From JAVVPO01 sp036655715 (GTDB lineage: Bacteria; Bacillota; Clostridia; Lachnospirales; Cellulosilyticaceae): a DNA stretch of 14,243 bases. The notes under the pieces are model-generated. The model was not told where the DNA came from. It searched no databases and was given only the letters and a program-made list of their open reading frames with translations. A program made the translations under genes and the position numbers. Location: contig JAVVPO010000067.1 of NCBI GenBank assembly GCA_036655715.1, forward strand, positions 1-14,243. Reading direction: 5' to 3'. Below, piece by piece: positions 1-6,992 of this stretch (positions within the stretch are counted from its first letter, which is position 1; each line of letters begins with the position of its first letter).

Positions 1-502
1 CCTTTTTCTATACCTTTTTCTATACCTTTTCTTTCTACTTCTGCATCATATAAAGTTTTAGTCATTTTATTCACCTCTTCTTCTATGATTTGATCATTCA
101 AATAGTTTCTATTTAAATATTCTATGAGATTCTGTATAGCTAATAACATCTTATGAAAATCTTCACCAAGTATTTCATTTTCCTCAAATAACTCTTTAGA
201 TTCATAGCTTAATTTCCTAGCTAACACTTTAGCTTGATATGAAAGCTCTTTTATTTTAATGAAGTCGGATTTTGCTCTGGCAACTTCTAATTCTTTTCTA
301 AGTCCAAATAATTGTAATGGTATCAACGGATACCTAAATCATCTTCAATAAATTCATTATTACTAACAACTAAATCTACTTCGTTGACATCAAATTTTTC
401 TTCAAATATTCCATTTAGTAAATTTACCAATACTTTATTAGAGGTAGAAAATAAAAACTTTAACACTTGATCTAACTTAACTTTTTCTTTAGTCTCATTC
501 AT
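1..502 (-). pseudogene. Rpn family (PD-(D/E)XK nuclease) transposase, internally deleted and frameshifted
   Basis: Two halves of one gene lie in different frames. The N-terminal half (ATG at 500-502, SD AAGGTAGG at 511-518) begins MNETKEKVKLDQVLKFLF and runs through FIEDDLGI, then meets a TGA at 323-325. From about 332 down to base 1 another frame stays open: it reads YPLIPLQLFGLRKELEVA, then a charged helical region, and reaches the window edge inside a GIEK repeat (12-base unit at 1-30). In the Rpn/PDDEXK_2 family, DDLGI is followed by the nuclease core and YPLIPLQLF-like sequence comes after it, so the core appears to have been deleted at about 329-334. Several tens to over a hundred codons are probably lost, estimated from memory of the family. 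The true 3' end lies outside the window. An ordinary frameshift is unlikely because the intervening core is absent, not just out of frame. Confidence 0.8.
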
Positions 503-529
503 TACTATCACCTACCTTGTTCTCTTTAT

Positions 530-558
530 AGTATAGCCTATTTTTTATTCATTTTAAA
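530..558 (-). promoter_or_regulatory. Probable sigma-A promoter of the Rpn-family pseudogene
   Basis: On the minus strand a -35-like TTTAAA (553-558) and a -10 TATACT (530-535) are separated by 17 bases, about 28 bases before the ATG at 502. The -10 fits well; the -35 is weak. It lies just past the guaA terminator, as expected for an independently transcribed gene. Confidence 0.4.
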
Positions 559-570
559 GTATGTTCCTCT

Positions 571-641
571 AAAAATAGAAACAAGAATAGCCCCAGTTAA
601 GAGTGCGAACTCTGACTGAGGCTATTCTTGTTTCTATTTTT
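571..641 (-). terminator. Long bidirectional hairpin terminator after guaA
   Basis: Bases 571-592 and 620-641 are perfect 22-bp inverted repeats. A smaller stem (601-604 with 609-612) can form inside the loop. A T-run follows on either strand (571-575 read on minus, 636-642 read on plus), so the element can stop transcription from both directions. It begins 15 bases past the guaA stop and would end the guaB-guaA transcript. Confidence 0.85.
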
Positions 642-655
642 TCACTTCTACTAGC

Positions 656-2197
656 TTATTCAAACTCAATCGTTGCTGGAGGCTTGCCTGTACAATCGTA
701 CATAACACGGTTAACCCCTTTAACTTCGTTTATAATTCTAGTTGTTACTTTTCCAAGTACTTCCCATGGCAGGTCAGCTGATTCTGCTGTCATGAAGTCG
801 CTTGTTGTTACTGCTCTAAGTGCGATAGCGTAATCATATGTTCTTTCGTCTCCCATTACACCTACTGAGCGCATGTTTGTGAGTCCTGCGAAGTATTGAC
901 CGATTTCTCTGTCTATCCCTGCATTTACGATTTCTTCACGGTAGATAAAGTCTGCATCTTGTACGATACGTACTTTTTCTGCTGTTACTTCACCGATGAT
1001 GCGAATACCAAGTCCTGGACCTGGGAATGGTTGTCTGAATACGAGATGCTCTGGAATACCTAATTCTAAACCAGCTTTACGTACTTCATCTTTGAATAAA
1101 AGACGTAGTGGTTCGATAATTTCTTTGAAATCTACGTAATCTGGTAATCCACCTACGTTGTGGTGTGATTTAATTACTGCTGATTTACCATGACCGCTTT
1201 CGATAACGTCTGGGTAAATCGTTCCTTGTACTAAGAAATCTACAGTCCCGATCTTTTTCGCTTCTTCTTCGAATACGCGAATGAATTCTTCACCGATGAT
1301 TTTTCTCTTAGTTTCTGGATCTTCTACACCTTTTAATTTGTTGTAGAATCTTTCTTGTGCATTAACACGAATGAAGTTAAGGTCGTAATGTCCTTCTGGT
1401 CCGAAGATAGCTTCTACTTCGTCCCCTTCATTTTTTCTAAGTAAACCATGGTCTACAAATACACATGTAAGTTGTTTCCCGATTGCTTTAGAAAGCATAA
1501 CTGCTGCCACTGATGAATCTACTCCACCTGATAATGCACATAATGCTTTACCATTCCCTACTTTTTCACGGATTTCTTCGATAGTTTTTTCTACGAATGA
1601 ATCCATTCTCCATTCACCTTTGCATCCACAAATCTTGTGTACGAAGTTTGAAAGCATTGTTTGCCCTTCTTGTGTATGCATAACTTCTGGGTGGAATTGT
1701 ACAGCGTATAGTCCTTTTTCAGCATTTTCCATAGCTGCTACTGGACATACTGGTGTGTGTGCTGTAATGCTAAAATCTGCTGGAGCATTTTCAATATAAT
1801 CTGTATGGCTCATCCAACAAATTGTAGCTGGTGATACCCCATCGAATAATTTTGAAGTTGTGTCTACTTGTACTTCTGTCTTGCCATATTCACTTACTGG
1901 AGCTGTTGCTACACTTCCACCTAAAAGGTGTGCTGTAAGTTGAGATCCGTAACAAATTCCGAATACTGGTATGCCTAGTTCAAATATTGCTTTATCACAA
2001 ACTGGTGATTCTTCAGCGTATACACTATTAGGTCCACCTGTGAAGATAATCCCTTTTGGATTCATTTCTTTGATTTTTTCTATGCTTAAATCATATGGAT
2101 GTACTTCGCAATATACATTGTTTTCTCTTACACGTCTCGCGATAAGCTGGTTGTATTGACCACCGAAGTCAAGTACGATAACTAACTCGTGCTTCAT
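656..2197 (-). CDS. guaA: GMP synthase (glutamine-hydrolysing)
   Basis: Converts XMP to GMP using ATP and glutamine, the last step of guanine nucleotide synthesis, in the cytoplasm. The 513-residue protein has the normal length and three-part layout. The N-terminal class I glutamine amidotransferase has its nucleophile in GICYG (Cys82) with His169 and Glu171 in QFHPEV. The ATP pyrophosphatase domain carries the PP-loop SGGVDSS at 223-229. The C-terminal dimerisation domain ends CTGKPPATIEFE. The ATG at 2197 follows AGGAGG with 7-base spacing. It lies 102 bases downstream of guaB on the same strand with no clear promoter of its own, so it is probably at least partly co-transcribed with guaB. 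Nothing is missing or truncated. Confidence 0.97.
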   Translation of the reverse strand: MKHELVIVLDFGGQYNQLIARRVRENNVYCEVHPYDLSIEKIKEMNPKGIIFTGGPNSVYAEESPVCDKAIFELGIPVFGICYGSQLTAHLLGGSVATAPVSEYGKTEVQVDTTSKLFDGVSPATICWMSHTDYIENAPADFSITAHTPVCPVAAMENAEKGLYAVQFHPEVMHTQEGQTMLSNFVHKICGCKGEWRMDSFVEKTIEEIREKVGNGKALCALSGGVDSSVAAVMLSKAIGKQLTCVFVDHGLLRKNEGDEVEAIFGPEGHYDLNFIRVNAQERFYNKLKGVEDPETKRKIIGEEFIRVFEEEAKKIGTVDFLVQGTIYPDVIESGHGKSAVIKSHHNVGGLPDYVDFKEIIEPLRLLFKDEVRKAGLELGIPEHLVFRQPFPGPGLGIRIIGEVTAEKVRIVQDADFIYREEIVNAGIDREIGQYFAGLTNMRSVGVMGDERTYDYAIALRAVTTSDFMTAESADLPWEVLGKVTTRIINEVKGVNRVMYDCTGKPPATIEFE

Positions 2198-2242
2198 TAT
2201 ATTTCCTCCTAGGGTTTATCTGTTTTTAATATTTATAAGTAT

Positions 2243-2278
2243 GAGTTAGATAGCCTTATGTAACTGGCTATCTAACTC
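2243..2278 (-). other. Intercistronic hairpin between guaB and guaA without a U-tract
   Basis: A perfect 13-bp inverted repeat (2243-2255 with 2266-2278) encloses a 10-base loop. On the minus strand the stem is followed by ATACTTATAAATA rather than a run of T, so it is not a textbook intrinsic terminator. It may be an mRNA-stabilising or processing stem, or a leaky terminator that lowers guaA relative to guaB. Confidence 0.55.
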
Positions 2279-2299
2279 TATTAGGCTTAATAAGCTATC

Positions 2300-3754
2300 T
2301 TAGTATTCTACGCTATAGTTAGGTGCTTCTTTTGTAATATGAATGTCATGTGGATGACTTTCTTTAAGACCAGCACTTGTAATACGTGTGAATGTTGCTT
2401 TTTCTTGTAATTCTTCAATGGATGCTGCACCTGCATAACCCATACCTGCACGTAATCCACCTACCATTTGGAATACTGTATCTGCAAGGAATCCTCTGTA
2501 TGCTAAGCGTCCTTCTACACCTTCTGGTACAAGTTTCTTAGCATCAGCTTGGAAGTATCTATCTTTGCTTCCTTTTTCCATAGCTGCGATAGATCCCATA
2601 CCTCTGTATACTTTGTATTTTCTACCTTGGTATAATTCGATTGCTCCTGGGCTTTCTTCACATCCTGCAAGCATTGATCCCATCATACATGAACTAGCAC
2701 CCATACCAATTGCTTTTACAACGTCTCCTGAGTACTTGATACCACCATCAGCAATAACTGGTACACCGTATGGCTTAGCTGCATTTACACAATCTTCTAC
2801 TGCTGTAATTTGTGGTACCCCAACACCTGCTACTACACGTGTTGTACAGATTGAACCAGGTCCAATACCTACTTTAACAGCATCAGCTCCGGCTTCAATA
2901 AGTGCGATTGTAGCTGCTGCTGTTGCTACGTTACCTGCAATAATTTGAAGTTCTGGATATTTTGATTTGATAAGCTTAACAGTATTCATAACACCTTGTG
3001 AGTGACCATGTGCTGTATCTACTGTGATAACGTCTACTTTTGATGCTACAAGAGCATCTACTCTATCCATTACATCTCCTGTAACACCTACAGCTGCTCC
3101 TGCAAGTAATCTACCTTGAGAGTCTTTTGCTGATTGTGGGTACATGATAGCTTTTTCAATATCTTTTATAGTTATAAGTCCTTTTAAGTTGCCTTCAGCA
3201 TCTACTATAGGAAGTTTTTCAATACGGTGTGTTGAAAGAATTTCTTTAGCTTGTGCTAAATCTGTACCTTCTTTAGCCGTAATTAGATTTTTAGTTGTCA
3301 TAACTTCCTTGATTTTACGATTATGATTTGTTTCAAAACGTAGGTCACGGTTTGTGATAATTCCTACAAGTTTTGTACCTTCTGTAATAGGTACCCCTGA
3401 TATTCTGTATTTTGCCATAAGTTCGTTGGCATCATATACATAGTGCTCTGGAGATAAAAAGAAAGGATCTGTGATAACGCCGTTTTCTGAGCGCTTTACT
3501 CTATCAACTTCTTCTGCTTGTTCTGCAATAGACATATTTTTGTGGATAATTCCTACCCCACCTTGTCTAGCCATAGCTATAGCCATACGTGCTTCTGTAA
3601 CTGTATCCATACCTGCACTGATAAATGGCACATTAATACGAAGGTTTTTTGTAAGCTGAGTATTTAATGTAACATCCTTTGGTAATACGTTTGAGTAATT
3701 AGGAATTAATAAAATATCATCAAATGTAATTCCTTCTTTAATAATCTTTGACAT
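2300..3754 (-). CDS. guaB: IMP dehydrogenase
   Basis: Oxidises IMP to XMP with NAD+, the committed step to GMP, in the cytoplasm. The 484-residue protein has the standard length. The TIM-barrel starts with GITFDDILLIPNYS; a paired CBS (Bateman) insert covers roughly residues 98-205; the catalytic loop GPGSICTTRVVAG places the active-site cysteine at residue 303. The region around YRGMGS and the later flap follow in family order. The ATG at 3754 sits 7 bases after AGGAGGG. guaA follows on the same strand, and a guanine riboswitch with terminator precedes the gene, so expression should fall when guanine is plentiful. The CBS pair is complete, so adenylate or guanylate allostery is plausible but not shown. 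Confidence 0.97.
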   Translation of the reverse strand: MSKIIKEGITFDDILLIPNYSNVLPKDVTLNTQLTKNLRINVPFISAGMDTVTEARMAIAMARQGGVGIIHKNMSIAEQAEEVDRVKRSENGVITDPFFLSPEHYVYDANELMAKYRISGVPITEGTKLVGIITNRDLRFETNHNRKIKEVMTTKNLITAKEGTDLAQAKEILSTHRIEKLPIVDAEGNLKGLITIKDIEKAIMYPQSAKDSQGRLLAGAAVGVTGDVMDRVDALVASKVDVITVDTAHGHSQGVMNTVKLIKSKYPELQIIAGNVATAAATIALIEAGADAVKVGIGPGSICTTRVVAGVGVPQITAVEDCVNAAKPYGVPVIADGGIKYSGDVVKAIGMGASSCMMGSMLAGCEESPGAIELYQGRKYKVYRGMGSIAAMEKGSKDRYFQADAKKLVPEGVEGRLAYRGFLADTVFQMVGGLRAGMGYAGAASIEELQEKATFTRITSAGLKESHPHDIHITKEAPNYSVEY

Positions 3755-3801
3755 TGAAAGACCCTCCTAGTTTCTTTTCTTTTATTTTCTCCCATATAAC
3801 A

Positions 3802-3830
3802 AAAAAATTCCCCTAATTGAGGAATTTTTT
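3802..3830 (-). terminator. Riboswitch-controlled intrinsic terminator before guaB
   Basis: On the minus strand AAAAAATTCCTC (3819-3830) pairs with GGGGAATTTTTT across the loop AATTA, giving a 12-bp stem with one G-U pair that runs straight into a T-tract. It lies between the aptamer and the guaB ribosome binding site, where a transcriptional OFF switch would sit. Its 5' arm can instead pair with GAGGATTTATTTT at 3871-3883, next to and overlapping the aptamer's P1 strand, forming a competing antiterminator. Confidence 0.85.
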
Positions 3831-3867
3831 AATTTAGGTATCATATGAATGGTATGATGCCTAAATT
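3831..3867 (-). other. Middle hairpin of the guaB leader
   Basis: Bases 3831-3844 and 3854-3867 form a 14-bp stem with one C-A mismatch and a 9-base loop. It lies between the two antiterminator arms and would bring them together. It may form in both states of the switch. Confidence 0.6.
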
Positions 3868-3879
3868 TTTAAAATAAAT

Positions 3880-3948
3880 CCTCGTAGTCCGCTAATTTAA
3901 GGTCAGCAGGTAGAAACTCTCGGACCATATCTCCGAGCATATACGACA
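3880..3948 (-). ncRNA. Purine riboswitch aptamer, guanine type
   Basis: The minus strand carries the purine-riboswitch core in order: P1 strand TCGTA (3942-3946), P2 with loop GATATGG, the invariant GTTTCTACC junction, P3 with loop CCTTAAA, and J3/1 GACTAC running into the second P1 strand TACGA (3882-3886). The specificity base in J3/1 is C, as in guanine-binding xpt-type aptamers; adenine aptamers have U there. P1, P2 and P3 all pair on paper, with about 5, 6 and 6 pairs. A terminator and then guaB follow, so ligand binding is expected to reduce IMP dehydrogenase synthesis. A 2'-deoxyguanosine specificity is not suggested by the core but was not tested. Confidence 0.93.
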
Positions 3949-3973
3949 TATTATGTTAAATTTGATTATGAGC

Positions 3974-4003
3974 ATTATAACACATATTGCTTTAAGTTGT
4001 CAG
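3974..4003 (-). promoter_or_regulatory. guaB: Sigma-A promoter of the riboswitch-guaB-guaA unit
   Basis: On the minus strand CTGACA (3998-4003) and a perfect TATAAT (3974-3979) are 18 bases apart. This predicts a start near 3967 and a leader of roughly 210 bases that contains the whole aptamer and terminator. From the end of this promoter to 4090 I see no gene and no clear terminator for the gene upstream. Confidence 0.75.
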
Positions 4004-4090
4004 TAATATTTTTTCATATATTAAATGAGTAGTTTTAAAATAAAAATATGAACTATATACAATCCTAGTCCATATCTTCATTCTATCTAT

Positions 4091-4603
4091 TTAATATCTG
4101 CATTTATGTACCTTATTTGGCGCTTGTCTCTGTAAAAGGTTAAGCATTTCTTCATTTGGTGTAACAAGAATTTTTAGAGTTTGACCATTATGTCCATACA
4201 CAATAGCGTAGGTATTTGGCTTACCATCTCCATCACTTGCTTCAAGTACTTTTTGGCCTCTTGCGATTTCATGTGCATACTTTTCATCTTTAATACTTGC
4301 CATTACATTGATTTGCTTCATATCGATAGAGATAAGTCTCTTTCTACGTTGCTTATTATAGATTACATCAATGTCTAATTCGTTATTTGTAAGTGAATAC
4401 TCATACTCTTTCTTAAAGAAAGCACTAAAGTACATAGCTCCCCATACAACTGCTACAACAATAATTGGGCCAAACATGGCTCCCCCAAACATAAATGCTA
4501 AAGTACTCACAAGAATAGCTCCTACAATAACTAATACTTTTTGTAGTTTGTCTTTACTTGATGGTTTTGATTTAACTAGCTGTTCTTTAAAAACATCTCC
4601 CAT
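4091..4603 (-). CDS. Small membrane protein, DUF6106-like
   Basis: A 170-residue protein of unknown function. A short basic N-terminus (about residues 1-20, rich in Lys and Ser) is followed by two adjacent hydrophobic helices at about 21-42 and 44-62, the second starting with PIIVVAVVWGAMYF. The rest is a soluble domain with YEYSLTNNELDIDVIYNKQR at its start, likely a beta-rich, PH-like fold on the cytoplasmic side; topology and fold are inferred. The overall pattern matches my recollection of DUF6106 proteins of Lachnospiraceae. The ATG at 4603 follows AGGAG with suitable spacing. It stands alone between guaB and groEL, and the neighbours do not suggest a job. Confidence 0.8.
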   Translation of the reverse strand: MGDVFKEQLVKSKPSSKDKLQKVLVIVGAILVSTLAFMFGGAMFGPIIVVAVVWGAMYFSAFFKKEYEYSLTNNELDIDVIYNKQRRKRLISIDMKQINVMASIKDEKYAHEIARGQKVLEASDGDGKPNTYAIVYGHNGQTLKILVTPNEEMLNLLQRQAPNKVHKCRY

Positions 4604-4718
4604 TTTACTCTACTCCTTTTGTATCTTCTAAGTATTTTTTATTATTTTATCAATCGCTTATGTGGAATTTATGTTTTTATCCACTAACTATTAAAATTTA
4701 ATAAAATATTTTAATGAA

Positions 4719-4747
4719 ATCTTATCATATTCTTTGGTTTTTTTCAA
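4719..4747 (-). promoter_or_regulatory. Possible promoter of the DUF6106-like gene
   Basis: On the minus strand TTGAAA (4742-4747) and TAAGAT (4719-4724) are 17 bases apart, about 115 bases before the ATG. The -10 departs from consensus at two positions and the surrounding DNA is very AT-rich, so chance matches are likely. Confidence 0.3.
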
Positions 4748-4814
4748 TCCTATGTACTCTTTCCCTTTGTAAAGGTTTAGTAACTTGTAATAAATATTAA
4801 ACCAGCTAAATAGT

Positions 4815-4862
4815 AAGAGGTCTATGAAGCTAGAAAATTCAAACTAGTTTCATAGACCTCTT
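4815..4862 (-). terminator. Hairpin terminator after groEL
   Basis: Bases 4815-4833 and 4844-4862 form a 19-bp stem with one G-U pair and a 10-base loop, 27 bases past the groEL stop. The T-tract after the stem is interrupted (TTACTATTT on the minus strand), so it is less canonical than other terminators here, but its stability and place fit an operon end. Confidence 0.7.
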
Positions 4863-4889
4863 TATTCATAGGAATTTACAATGATTAAT

Positions 4890-6527
4890 TTACATCATTC
4901 CCATGCCACCCATACCTGGCATTCCGCCGCCTGCTGGCATAGATGGTTCATTTGATTTGATATCTGCTACGATACACTCTGTTGTTAAGAATGTTGCTGC
5001 TACTGATGTAGCATTTTGAAGAGCACTTCTTGTTACTTTAGTTGGATCAATGATACCGCCTTCGATCATATCAACATACTCTTCTGTAAGAGCATTGAAT
5101 CCCATACCTACTGCTAATTCTTTTACTTTATTGATAATAACTGCTGGCTCAAGTCCTGCATTTGCTACGATTTGACGAAGTGGTGATTCAAGAGCTGTAA
5201 GGATGATACGTACTCCTGTTCTTTCATCTCCTGTAGTTGCTTCTAATAATTCTTGTACTTCTTTCATGATATGGATATATGTGCTTCCACCGCCTGCGAT
5301 GATACCTTCTTCTACAGCTGCACGTGTAGCTGCAAGAGCATCTTCCATACGAAGTTTCTTTTCTTTCATTTCAGTTTCAGTTGCAGCACCTACTTTGATT
5401 ACCGCTACTCCACCTGCAAGTTTTGCAAGTCTTTCTTGAAGTTTTTCTCTATCGAAATCTGAAGTTGTTTCTTCGATTTGACGACGAATTACTGATACTC
5501 TATGTGAGATTTCTTCTTTATTTCCAGCACCATCTACGATTACTGTATTTTCTTTATTTATTTTGATGCTTGAAGCGCGTCCTAATTGTGCTACTGTAGC
5601 CTCTTTAAGGTCAAGTCCTACTTCTTCTGAGATTACTGTTCCACCTGTAAGGATTGCGATATCTTGAAGCATTTCTTTTCTTCTATCTCCAAATCCTGGT
5701 GCTTTAACAGCCACACAGTTAAATGTTCCACGAAGTTTGTTTACTACTAATGTAGCAAGTGCTTCTCCTTCGATATCTTCTGCAATGATAAGCAGACGTG
5801 CACCTGTTTGAACGATTTGCTCAAGTACTGGTAAGATATCTTGGATGTTAGCTATTTTTTTGTCTGTAATTAATACATATGGATTTTCAAGTACTGCTTC
5901 CATTTTTTCTGTATCTGTCACCATGTATGCTGATAAGTATCCACGGTCAAATTGCATACCTTCTACTACATCTAATTCTGTAGTCATTGATTTTGATTCT
6001 TCTACTGTGATAACACCATCATTTGATACTTTTTCCATAGCATCAGCGATTAAGTTACCTACTTCATCATCTCCAGCTGAGATAGCTGCAACTCTAGCAA
6101 TATGGTTTTTGCTATCTACTTGCTTGCTCATACCTTGGATTGCTTCAACAGCTTTGATTGTAGCTGCTTGCATCCCACGGCGGATGATAATTGGATTTGC
6201 ACCTGCTGCAATGTTTTTAAGACCTTCTGTGATCATAGCCTGCGCAAGTACTGTAGCTGTTGTTGTACCATCTCCTGCTACGTCATTTGTTTTCGTAGCA
6301 ACCTCTTTTACAAGTTGCGCTCCGATGTTTTCAAATGGGTCTTCAAGCTCTATTTCTTTTGCGATAGATACCCCATCATTTGTTATAAGTGGAATACCAT
6401 ATGCTTTATCTAATACAACATTACGACCTTTTGGTCCGAGTGTTACTTTTACTGCATTTGCTAGTTGATCTACACCTGATTGAAGTGATTTTCTTGCTTC
6501 TATTCCAAAACGAATTTGCTTTGCCAT
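4890..6527 (-). CDS. groEL: 60 kDa chaperonin GroEL
   Basis: Cytoplasmic ATP-driven folding chamber, a double ring of seven subunits capped by GroES. The 545-residue protein has the usual length. The equatorial ATP site shows TLGPKGRN near the N-terminus and GDGTTTATVLA at 85-95, with the catalytic aspartate at residue 86. The apical domain lies centrally, and the intermediate and equatorial return contains AGGGSTYIHI and later DPTKVTRSALQNA. The C-terminus is the flexible Gly-Met tail (GGGMPGMGGMGMM). The ATG at 6527 follows AGGAGGAG. It is 38 bases downstream of groES with no hairpin between, so the two form one operon under the CIRCE-controlled promoter. No key residue looks altered. Confidence 0.98.
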   Translation of the reverse strand: MAKQIRFGIEARKSLQSGVDQLANAVKVTLGPKGRNVVLDKAYGIPLITNDGVSIAKEIELEDPFENIGAQLVKEVATKTNDVAGDGTTTATVLAQAMITEGLKNIAAGANPIIIRRGMQAATIKAVEAIQGMSKQVDSKNHIARVAAISAGDDEVGNLIADAMEKVSNDGVITVEESKSMTTELDVVEGMQFDRGYLSAYMVTDTEKMEAVLENPYVLITDKKIANIQDILPVLEQIVQTGARLLIIAEDIEGEALATLVVNKLRGTFNCVAVKAPGFGDRRKEMLQDIAILTGGTVISEEVGLDLKEATVAQLGRASSIKINKENTVIVDGAGNKEEISHRVSVIRRQIEETTSDFDREKLQERLAKLAGGVAVIKVGAATETEMKEKKLRMEDALAATRAAVEEGIIAGGGSTYIHIMKEVQELLEATTGDERTGVRIILTALESPLRQIVANAGLEPAVIINKVKELAVGMGFNALTEEYVDMIEGGIIDPTKVTRSALQNATSVAATFLTTECIVADIKSNEPSMPAGGGMPGMGGMGMM

Positions 6528-6565
6528 TGTTTTCTCCTCCTAAATATCTATTTGATTTTCTCTAT

Positions 6566-6853
6566 CTATTCTTCTACTATTGCTAAAATATCACTTTGCT
6601 TAACAATAACATATTCTTCTTTATTTAGTGTTACGTCTGTTCCAGCATATTTGGAGTAAATAACTTTGTCGCCTACTTGAACTTCCATAACTACCTTTTC
6701 TCCATCTACTATACCGCCTGGTCCTACAGCTATTACTATAGCTTCTTGTGGCTTTTCTTTTGCTGCACCAGTTAAGATGATTCCTGATTTAGTTGTTTCT
6801 TCTGCCTCTAAGTGTTTGATTACAACGCGATCGCCTAATGGTTTTAATTGCAT
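6566..6853 (-). CDS. groES: 10 kDa co-chaperonin GroES
   Basis: Heptameric lid of the GroEL chamber. The 95-residue protein is full length. It opens MQLKPLGDRVVIKHLEAEE; the mobile loop that contacts GroEL lies at about residues 17-36 (around KSGIILTGAA), followed by GPGG near the roof loop and the conserved KYAGTDVTLNKEEYVIVK. The ATG at 6853 has AAAAGGAGGG 7 bases upstream. It is the first gene of the groES-groEL operon. Confidence 0.98.
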   Translation of the reverse strand: MQLKPLGDRVVIKHLEAEETTKSGIILTGAAKEKPQEAIVIAVGPGGIVDGEKVVMEVQVGDKVIYSKYAGTDVTLNKEEYVIVKQSDILAIVEE

Positions 6854-6898
6854 AAAAATACCCTCCTTTTATATGAATACATTAATTAATTTGCATTG

Positions 6899-6925
6899 TT
6901 AGCACTCGTTATAATCGAGTGCTAA
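6899..6925 (-). promoter_or_regulatory. CIRCE operator (HrcA binding site)
   Basis: A perfect match to the CIRCE consensus: TTAGCACTC (6899-6907), nine bases, GAGTGCTAA (6917-6925). It lies between the groES promoter and the groES start. HrcA, assisted by GroEL, is known to repress through this element, giving heat induction. hrcA itself is not in the window. Confidence 0.97.
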
Positions 6926-6953
6926 TTATATTATAATATTATTCTATTCTCAA
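6925..6953 (-). promoter_or_regulatory. groES: Sigma-A promoter of groES-groEL
   Basis: On the minus strand TTGAGA (6948-6953) and a perfect TATAAT (6925-6930) are exactly 17 bases apart. The last base of the -10 is the first base of CIRCE, so the transcription start falls inside the operator and HrcA would block polymerase directly. Confidence 0.85.
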
Positions 6954-6992
6954 ATATATTGCAAGTATAATTTCTTGTTTTTTCAAACTTTT

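Noticed and set aside
571..641. 22-bp inverted repeat as a miniature transposable element
   Set aside because: The arms meet in a small loop, T-runs fit a terminator, and no target-site duplication is seen.
603..833. 76-residue plus-strand open frame opposite the guaA 3' end
   Set aside because: It begins in the terminator hairpin and lies antisense to conserved guaA codons.
2565..2948. 127-residue plus-strand open frame opposite guaB
   Set aside because: Low-complexity antisense shadow of the IMP dehydrogenase gene.
5845..6468. 207-residue plus-strand open frame opposite groEL
   Set aside because: Its Ser/Thr/Ala-rich composition is that of an antisense shadow of a conserved gene; no SD or family likeness.
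6960..6992. Terminator after the DNA glycosylase gene
   Set aside because: Only a 4-bp stem without T-tract on the minus strand could be drawn.
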